From assembly GCA_964514665.1 (NCBI GenBank), contig CAZESH010000062.1, forward strand, positions 1-17,106: a stretch of 17,106 nt of DNA. Reading direction: 5' to 3'. The stretch is from CAZESH01 sp964514665 (GTDB lineage: Bacteria; Bacillota; Bacilli; Paenibacillales; KCTC-25726). The notes under the pieces were generated by a model that ran no database searches, had not been told where the DNA came from, and saw only the letters and a list, made by a program, of their open reading frames with translations. Numbering within the stretch: the first letter of the stretch is position 1; every line of letters begins with the position of its first letter. Positions 12,946 to 17,106 of this stretch are shown here, piece after piece. The translations under genes and the position numbers were made by a program.

Positions 12946-13944
12946 TTTGGCAAAACGGTGATTGCCGATGTTGGCAATAACTTGCAAGCTATCCAGATAG
13001 GCATTTCTGCTGCGCTTCGGGTTGAAAAAATACAGCGCATCCTTCACGACGCGTTCTCCGTTAAAGGCCAATGACGCTGCCAATATCGCCGTATTTCCCG
13101 GCTTTATTTTGTCAAGATCGCCGTTCATCGCCGGAGTAAACTGGCCTTGCGCATAGATCACATCGTGTATGGTGTCCGGAAACAGCTCGCTGCTTACGCG
13201 GTTCATCACGACGTCGCCAACGGCGATTTGCCCTTTTAACGGCTCATCCCCTGCTTCCGCAGTGACCAGCTTTGCCAGCAAATACAGCGATTCGTATTTG
13301 TCCCGCTCGGCTATGACGGACGGAATCACCACCTTGACTTTGCTCCCCGCCTGCAGCGCACCGTCATTGAAGCCGTTATATTCCTTAAGATCCTGCGGCT
13401 TTAATCCGTACAGTCGAGCTACTGAAGCAACCGTGTCACCGTCCGCAGCCGTATACAGCGGAACTTGCTTGATCACCGCGGTTTTGTCCGCATTGGACCA
13501 TGACACCTCGGCATGCATGAACTCCGCTATCATCCGCAAGGGAAGATAGGTTCTGCCGTTCTTCTCGATCGGGGAAGTATCGGAAAAATAGCTTTTCCCG
13601 TTCATTTTCATAAAATAATCATTCATTGTAAGCAGCAGGCGATCTCCAAACGGAGTATCCAGCGTGGCTTGATTAGTGCTTGCATTCCAACCCAAGACAG
13701 ATCCGAATTTTTCCGACACGAAGCGAATGGGGACATACAATTTGTCATTCTTCATTAATTCAGGAACATCGCTCGAAACTTCAGAATCGTCGATATAGAT
13801 TTTAATCGGCTGCTTTGAGGTTTCAGCGATCGCATGCCCCGGTTGAACAAAAGCAACAAGAAAAGAGACAAGCATGAACAGAAAGAATAGGGTACGAATG
13901 GCTTCCACTCCTTTTCTTCTTATTTCTGTTAATGATCGTAACAT
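12943..13944 (-). CDS. Secreted cell wall hydrolase, SleB/CwlJ type, with stalk and LysM domains
   Basis: 333 residues from the ATG at 13944. Order of domains: signal peptide (hydrophobic core about 18-40), copper-amine-oxidase N-terminal-like repeats (about 46-160; YVPIRFVSEKFGSVLGW, YLPLRMIAEFMHAEVSW), LysM (about 163-208; GDTVASVARLYGLKPQDL) and the SleB/CwlJ hydrolase domain (218-333). The hydrolase domain keeps the proposed catalytic Glu230 (VTAEAGDEP) and GQFTP, ALYFFNP and IGNHRF motifs. SleB-type enzymes are lytic transglycosylases of spore cortex; with LysM and the stalk this one may instead act on vegetative wall. The start is uncertain: no ribosome site precedes the ATG at 13944, while AAGGAG sits 8 bases before an in-frame ATT at 13899 (residue 16), which would give a tidier signal peptide. 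Confidence 0.88.
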   Translation of the reverse strand: MLRSLTEIRRKGVEAIRTLFFLFMLVSFLVAFVQPGHAIAETSKQPIKIYIDDSEVSSDVPELMKNDKLYVPIRFVSEKFGSVLGWNASTNQATLDTPFGDRLLLTMNDYFMKMNGKSYFSDTSPIEKNGRTYLPLRMIAEFMHAEVSWSNADKTAVIKQVPLYTAADGDTVASVARLYGLKPQDLKEYNGFNDGALQAGSKVKVVIPSVIAERDKYESLYLLAKLVTAEAGDEPLKGQIAVGDVVMNRVSSELFPDTIHDVIYAQGQFTPAMNGDLDKIKPGNTAILAASLAFNGERVVKDALYFFNPKRSRNAYLDSLQVIANIGNHRFAK

Positions 13945-13984
13945 GAAAAACGCTTCAACTACACCCCCATTTACTGGAAAAGAA

Positions 13985-14020
13985 GAGGCAGACGCTTTGT
14001 ATCAAAGTCGTCTGCCTGCT
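13985..14020 (-). terminator. Hairpin terminator of the 14031-15116 gene
   Basis: AGGCAGACG pairs with CGTCTGCCT, and inside it CTTTG pairs with CAAAG, leaving a 3-base loop and one bulged T. On the minus strand it is followed by CTTCTTTTCC. It separates the secreted protein gene from the hydrolase gene downstream. Confidence 0.75.
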
Positions 14021-14030
14021 TTTTATTGAA

Positions 14031-15116
14031 TTAAGGCTGCTCGTTTACGACAACGCTTTTAGAGTCGGGTTCCCATTGCACATTGGTTTGCAAGGCCGTG
14101 CTGAGGAAACGGATCGGAACGAGCGTATGATCGTGTAACAATTCCGCGGCAACGTCAAGCTGCACCTCTTGGCCGTTGACATAGGCTGTATTGCTGCCGA
14201 TGATCAGCTTCACCGTGACGCCGTTCTTCACAACCGTCACAGATTGCTCTTCCGCATTCCAGGTCACTTCGGCCTTCAACGCTTCGGAAATGGCCCGATA
14301 AGGAACTAATGTCGTACCGTTCTTGATGATAGGCTGCGTATTTTGGAAGTCCAGCTCGTTACCATTGACGAACGCGTTGATTCCGCTTTTTCCCAGCTTC
14401 TTATTGATTGTGCCCAGCTTTTTGTACAGCTGCAAATCCTGAGCATTCAGGGAAATCGCTTCTTTTTGCGCTGCTGCTGCTTCCTCGGCATCATCGGAAG
14501 CCAAATAGATGTCCGCTAAATCGGAAAACGCGGTGTCCTTTTTCTTGACAGTATCAAGCTTCTGCTGAAGCTCAAGATGCAGCTGTTTCGCGTAGGCTTT
14601 CAGCTCGTCCTTTGTCATTGCCGGCGCGGTTCCCGTGCTGCCGGCCGTAGCATCGGCTTGAACCGTCGTGTCTGTACCGGCATTCGCGCTTGTATCCGTA
14701 CCTGCGTTTACCGACTGCTCCTTGATTTGATTAATGATATCCTCGAGATCGTATTTTTGCGAGAGCAGATTGGCAACCACATTTTCCGACGGCTTGCCCT
14801 GCAGATTTTGCAGCGCCTTCAGCAAACCGTTATAGCCTTTATGGCCTTTTTCACCGCTATCTCCGTATGTAGAACCCGTTACCGTGTCGCCGGCCTCCAT
14901 ACTATCTGTTCCCGAATCGCTTGGCTCGGGCGCTTTTACTTCCTTGGCAACCTTTTCCTGAACATTGCCGTCCATTTGCACAGTTGCTTCAACGCGGGAG
15001 TGTTCCTTATTTCCCTCGTCATCTTTGGCAAATGCCAATGGAACGGCTGCAGTTCCGGCTACAAGAATACCGGCGGTTATCAATGCAGTCAAAAAAACGG
15101 TTTTTTTCTTCTTCAT
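14031..15116 (-). CDS. Secreted protein with copper-amine-oxidase N-terminal-like domain
   Basis: 361 residues from the ATG at 15116, with GAGGAGG 9 bases upstream; an in-frame ATG at 15137 lies before that site. A signal peptide (KKKK, hydrophobic core, cleavage near AFA at 28-30) leads into a low-complexity acidic region with Thr/Gly/Asp repeats (NAGTDTS, NAGTDTT). Residues about 195-243 look like a single TPR-type helical pair (DLADIYLASDDAEEAAAAQ, DLQLYKKLGTINKKLG). Residues 245-358 are two copies of the copper-amine-oxidase N-terminal-like module (TLVPYRAISEALKAEVTW; TLVPIRFLSTALQTNVQW). That module binds no copper; it serves as a surface or stalk domain in Paenibacillaceae. No enzyme domain is present, so a structural or binding role outside the cell is inferred. 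Confidence 0.87.
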   Translation of the reverse strand: MKKKKTVFLTALITAGILVAGTAAVPLAFAKDDEGNKEHSRVEATVQMDGNVQEKVAKEVKAPEPSDSGTDSMEAGDTVTGSTYGDSGEKGHKGYNGLLKALQNLQGKPSENVVANLLSQKYDLEDIINQIKEQSVNAGTDTSANAGTDTTVQADATAGSTGTAPAMTKDELKAYAKQLHLELQQKLDTVKKKDTAFSDLADIYLASDDAEEAAAAQKEAISLNAQDLQLYKKLGTINKKLGKSGINAFVNGNELDFQNTQPIIKNGTTLVPYRAISEALKAEVTWNAEEQSVTVVKNGVTVKLIIGSNTAYVNGQEVQLDVAAELLHDHTLVPIRFLSTALQTNVQWEPDSKSVVVNEQP

Positions 15117-15148
15117 GCTGACAAGCCTCCTCATCAATCTTATAAAAT

Positions 15149-15167
15149 CACGGAAAATTTTTCCGTG
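15149..15167. promoter_or_regulatory. Perfect palindrome CACGGAAAA-T-TTTTCCGTG
   Basis: Nine-base perfect arms lie 33 bases upstream of the secreted protein start and 68 bases after the ung stop. On the minus strand it is followed by ATTTTATAAG, which contains a possible -10 (TATAAG). It may be a repressor site over the promoter, or a terminator of ung; the sequence cannot decide. A weaker hairpin (CCCAT and ATGGG, near 15188-15206) lies between it and ung. Confidence 0.45.
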
Positions 15168-15234
15168 TCATACATATTCGCAAACAGCCCATCCATTTAT
15201 GGGGGTCGAATCATGTCGCTTAATTTTTTGTCGT

Positions 15235-15903
15235 CTATTCAATTTGCCAGTCAATTTCCCCCATGCCATGACGGTGCAGGAAAGCATTGGCCCGGGAAAA
15301 AGGACGGCTGCCGAAAAATCCGCGGTAAGCCGACAACGGACTTGGATGCGGCGACTTGATGATGAGATGGGCAGGGTTCGTGATGTATCCGGCTTTCTCC
15401 TGCGCCGGCTTGCCCCAAAGCATGAACACGACGGGAGTCTCTCTTTCATTCAGACTGCTTATCACCTGGTCGGTAAAATTCTCCCAGCCCCTGCCGCGAT
15501 GCGAATTGGCGCTTCCCGCTCTGACCGTCAAAACGGCATTCAGCAGCAAAACGCCCTGCTCGGCCCATTTTTCCAAGTATCCGTGTTCGGGAATTGCACA
15601 ATCCAAGTCAGTTTGGAGTTCCTTGTAGATATTTTGCAGGGAAGGCGGGACATCCACGTGCGGTTTTACGGAAAAACTGAGCCCATGGGCTTGTCCCGGG
15701 CCGTGATAAGGATCCTGGCCGAGAATGACGACTTTGGTTTGTGCGTAGGGCGTCAGATGAAGCGCGGAATAAATTTCGTTTTTATCGGGATAAACCCTTT
15801 GAGCGTTATACTCTCCCACCAAAAACTTCCTTAATTCAACATAGTACGGTTTTTCAAATTCTGCATCCAGCAAGCCCGCCCAATCGTTTTTTAAAATAGC
15901 CAC
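15235..15903 (-). CDS. ung: Uracil-DNA glycosylase, family 1
   Basis: 222 residues. GQDPYH at 62-67 holds the catalytic Asp64, and HPSPLSA at 186-192 holds the catalytic His186; LLLNAVLTVRAG and FMLWGKPA are also family 1 landmarks. The enzyme removes uracil from DNA after cytosine deamination or misincorporation, the first step of base excision repair. The start is a GTG with GGAGG 9 bases upstream and a second AAGGAG closer in. It has its own promoter and is not obviously linked to the neighbouring genes. Confidence 0.97.
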   Translation of the reverse strand: MAILKNDWAGLLDAEFEKPYYVELRKFLVGEYNAQRVYPDKNEIYSALHLTPYAQTKVVILGQDPYHGPGQAHGLSFSVKPHVDVPPSLQNIYKELQTDLDCAIPEHGYLEKWAEQGVLLLNAVLTVRAGSANSHRGRGWENFTDQVISSLNERETPVVFMLWGKPAQEKAGYITNPAHLIIKSPHPSPLSAYRGFFGSRPFSRANAFLHRHGMGEIDWQIE

Positions 15904-15941
15904 TGCTCCTTCCCTCCATTCTTCGTTACTTCATTATCCGC

Positions 15942-15950
15942 ATTGTAGCA
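15942..15950 (-). promoter_or_regulatory. Extended -10 promoter of ung
   Basis: On the minus strand TGCTACAAT gives a -10 of TACAAT with a TGn extension, about 39 bases upstream of the GTG start. No good -35 lies 17 bases upstream, as expected for extended -10 promoters. Confidence 0.5.
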
Positions 15951-16021
15951 TGATCAAACGAAACTTTCTATCTTTAACCATTAATCTAAGAAAGTAAAGC
16001 CGGCTTCACTGCTTTTTCCTT

Positions 16022-16059
16022 CATCAAAAAGAAAGACTGCCGAATTTCTCGACAGTCTC
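16022..16059 (-). terminator. Terminator of the spoVAF transcript
   Basis: AGACTGTCGA and TCGGCAGTCT (minus strand) form a stem with one internal mismatch and a short loop, followed by TTCTTTTTG. It ends the minus-strand unit containing spoVAF and the small ORF. The stretch 15951-16021 between it and the ung promoter holds nothing further that I can identify. Confidence 0.7.
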
Positions 16060-16079
16060 AGATTGAAGACAAAGTCAGT

Positions 16080-16223
16080 TTATATTATTCGGGAAGTCCT
16101 GAGGAGGATTTCTGCTTGGGGTTTCGAGACCAAGAAGCATCGCAGCATTAACTCGCTGGCTTGAATAGCTGCTTTTTGCAGGAACGCTCCGCCATTCGCC
16201 GAATTCACCTGCTTTTTTTGCAT
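16080..16223 (-). CDS. Possible 47-residue small protein after spoVAF
   Basis: A short frame starting ATG 15 bases after the spoVAF stop, with GGAG 8 bases upstream. The product begins MQKKQVNSANGGAFLQKAAI and continues with a helical stretch (ASELMLRCFLVSKPQ) to the end RTSRII. It has no recognised family; it is basic with one cysteine and no clear membrane segment. The good ribosome site and place inside the transcript before the terminator favour translation, but the length and lack of any known relative leave chance or a decayed gene as alternatives. Confidence 0.4.
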   Translation of the reverse strand: MQKKQVNSANGGAFLQKAAIQASELMLRCFLVSKPQAEILLRTSRII

Positions 16224-16238
16224 TTACACTTCTCCAGT

Positions 16239-17106
16239 TCATTCATTTGTACGATCGGGATCCTTGGGAAGCAAAATGATCGGACGTTTTTCTTTGGCCG
16301 GGACGGGAGAACGCACCAGAATGTCCAGCAGCGCTTTGCCGTTAAACGGTACCAGCGGCCACAAATACGGGGTGTGAAGCGATTTGGAGGTGGCAAGCAG
16401 CAGGAACCAAAGCAGAATTCCACCCAAAAATCCGGGAAGACCGAACAAGGAAACCGCGATAATCAAGGAAATCCTCGTCATCCGATTAGCCAAGCCCATC
16501 TCGTAGCTCGGCGTCGCAAAGGTGCCAATCGCGGCCGTGGCCAAATACAAAATGACCGCTTCGCTGAAAATGCCCACCTTCACCGCCAGCTCGCCCATCA
16601 TGATTGCCGCCACCAAGCCGAGTGCGGTAGCGAGCGGGCTCGGGGTATGAATCGCCGCCATCCTCAGCAAGTCGATGCCGAATTCAGCCAGCAGGAACTG
16701 CGCCAACAGCGGCAAGCCGACGTCTTGCTGCGGCAGCACCAAGCCCCATTGAGTCCCGTGCAAATCGGGCCGCAGCACAAACACGTACCAAAGCGGCAGC
16801 AAAAAAACGGAAGCCAGCATGCCGAAAAAACGCACCCAGCGCAAATAGGCTCCGATTACCGGTTTTTGGCGGTATTCCTCGGCGTGCTGCACGTGATGAA
16901 AAAAAGTGGTCGGTGCGATCATCACGCTTGGAGACGTATCGGTATAAATCAGGACATGACCCTCGAGCAAATGAACGGCTGCCACATCCGGACGCTCCGT
17001 GTAGCGGACCATTGGATAGGGGTTCCACTTGTTTTTAAACACGAATTCTTCAATTGTTTTATCCGCCATCGGAATGCCGTCAATGGAAATTTCCTTGAGT
17101 TTGCTT
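16239..17106 (-). CDS. spoVAF: Spore germination protein SpoVAF (GerA family), 5' end outside window
   Basis: The frame stays open to the right window edge, giving about 289 C-terminal residues of a protein of roughly 490. GIPMADKTIEEFVFKNKW, VRYTERPDV, DTSPSVMIAPTTFFHHVQHA and EEYRQKPVIGAYLRWVRFFG are characteristic of SpoVAF among GerA-type A subunits. Four to five membrane helices follow, and the end NGKALLDILVRSPVPAKEKRP is the usual close of the family. It lies in the inner spore membrane; in Bacillus subtilis SpoVAF is the last spoVA operon product, works with the SpoVA calcium-dipicolinate channel and raises germination rate. The rest of a spoVA operon is therefore expected just to the right. 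A general GerA A subunit is the alternative, less likely from the motifs. Confidence 0.9.
   Translation of the reverse strand, partial: SKLKEISIDGIPMADKTIEEFVFKNKWNPYPMVRYTERPDVAAVHLLEGHVLIYTDTSPSVMIAPTTFFHHVQHAEEYRQKPVIGAYLRWVRFFGMLASVFLLPLWYVFVLRPDLHGTQWGLVLPQQDVGLPLLAQFLLAEFGIDLLRMAAIHTPSPLATALGLVAAIMMGELAVKVGIFSEAVILYLATAAIGTFATPSYEMGLANRMTRISLIIAVSLFGLPGFLGGILLWFLLLATSKSLHTPYLWPLVPFNGKALLDILVRSPVPAKEKRPIILLPKDPDRTNE

Noticed and set aside
14690..14720. Repeated Thr/Asp/Gly codons in the secreted protein that might be a DNA repeat array
   Set aside because: Only two short imperfect copies within a low-complexity coding linker; not a tandem array or CRISPR.
14577..15834. Overlapping plus-strand frames opposite the secreted protein and ung
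   Set aside because: They run across two unrelated minus-strand genes and their intergenic region and have no coherent domains. ung on the other strand is certain.

Overview
The window looks like chromosomal DNA of a spore-forming, low-to-mid G+C Bacillota, most probably Paenibacillaceae. Three genes need endospores: a SpoVAF-type GerA protein, spore transglutaminase Tgl, and a SleB/CwlJ-type cell wall hydrolase. Two secreted proteins carry the copper-amine-oxidase N-terminal-like domain that is abundant in Paenibacillus. Ribosome binding sites are strong AAGGAGG-type throughout. Genes are mostly single or in pairs, and many convergent ends share a hairpin terminator. I see no insertion sequence, prophage, CRISPR array, rRNA or tRNA.

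Layout. 1-1977 (+): the end of an ArsR-family repressor overlaps a CoA-disulfide reductase/rhodanese fusion. 2021-4667 (+): three 11-bp direct repeats, a small secreted protein, a terminator, then a response regulator/sensor kinase pair in which the response regulator has lost the second half of its receiver domain. 4701-5180 (-): an uncharacterised protein. 5318-7618: a DoxX membrane protein (-) and a 14-helix drug/H+ antiporter (+) diverge from a spacer with two perfect TGTGA-N6-TCACA boxes (Fnr/Crp type). 7703-7939 (+): a small protein. 8010-9259 (-): a split two-gene chromate transporter. 9443-10943 (+): tgl overlapping a gamma-class carbonic anhydrase. 11007-11255 (-): a DUF2007-like protein. 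11399-11668 (+): a small charged protein that ends inside a 43-bp perfect palindrome. 11718-12434 (-): a DUF554 membrane protein. 12665-12904 (+): a small membrane protein. 12943-13944 (-): a cell wall hydrolase. 14031-15116 (-): a secreted stalk-type protein. 15235-15903 (-): uracil-DNA glycosylase. 16080-17106 (-): a small ORF behind a partial spoVAF.

How the genes may work together. The first pair looks like a thiol/polysulfide response unit. The secreted protein and the two-component system look like an envelope-stress module, with the 11-bp repeats as the likely operator. Tgl, SpoVAF and possibly the SleB-like enzyme act in spore coat assembly and germination, and the carbonic anhydrase may share the tgl transcript. 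I found no obvious undescribed multi-gene system. The most unusual items are the receiver-deleted response regulator and the double Fnr-box divergent promoter.
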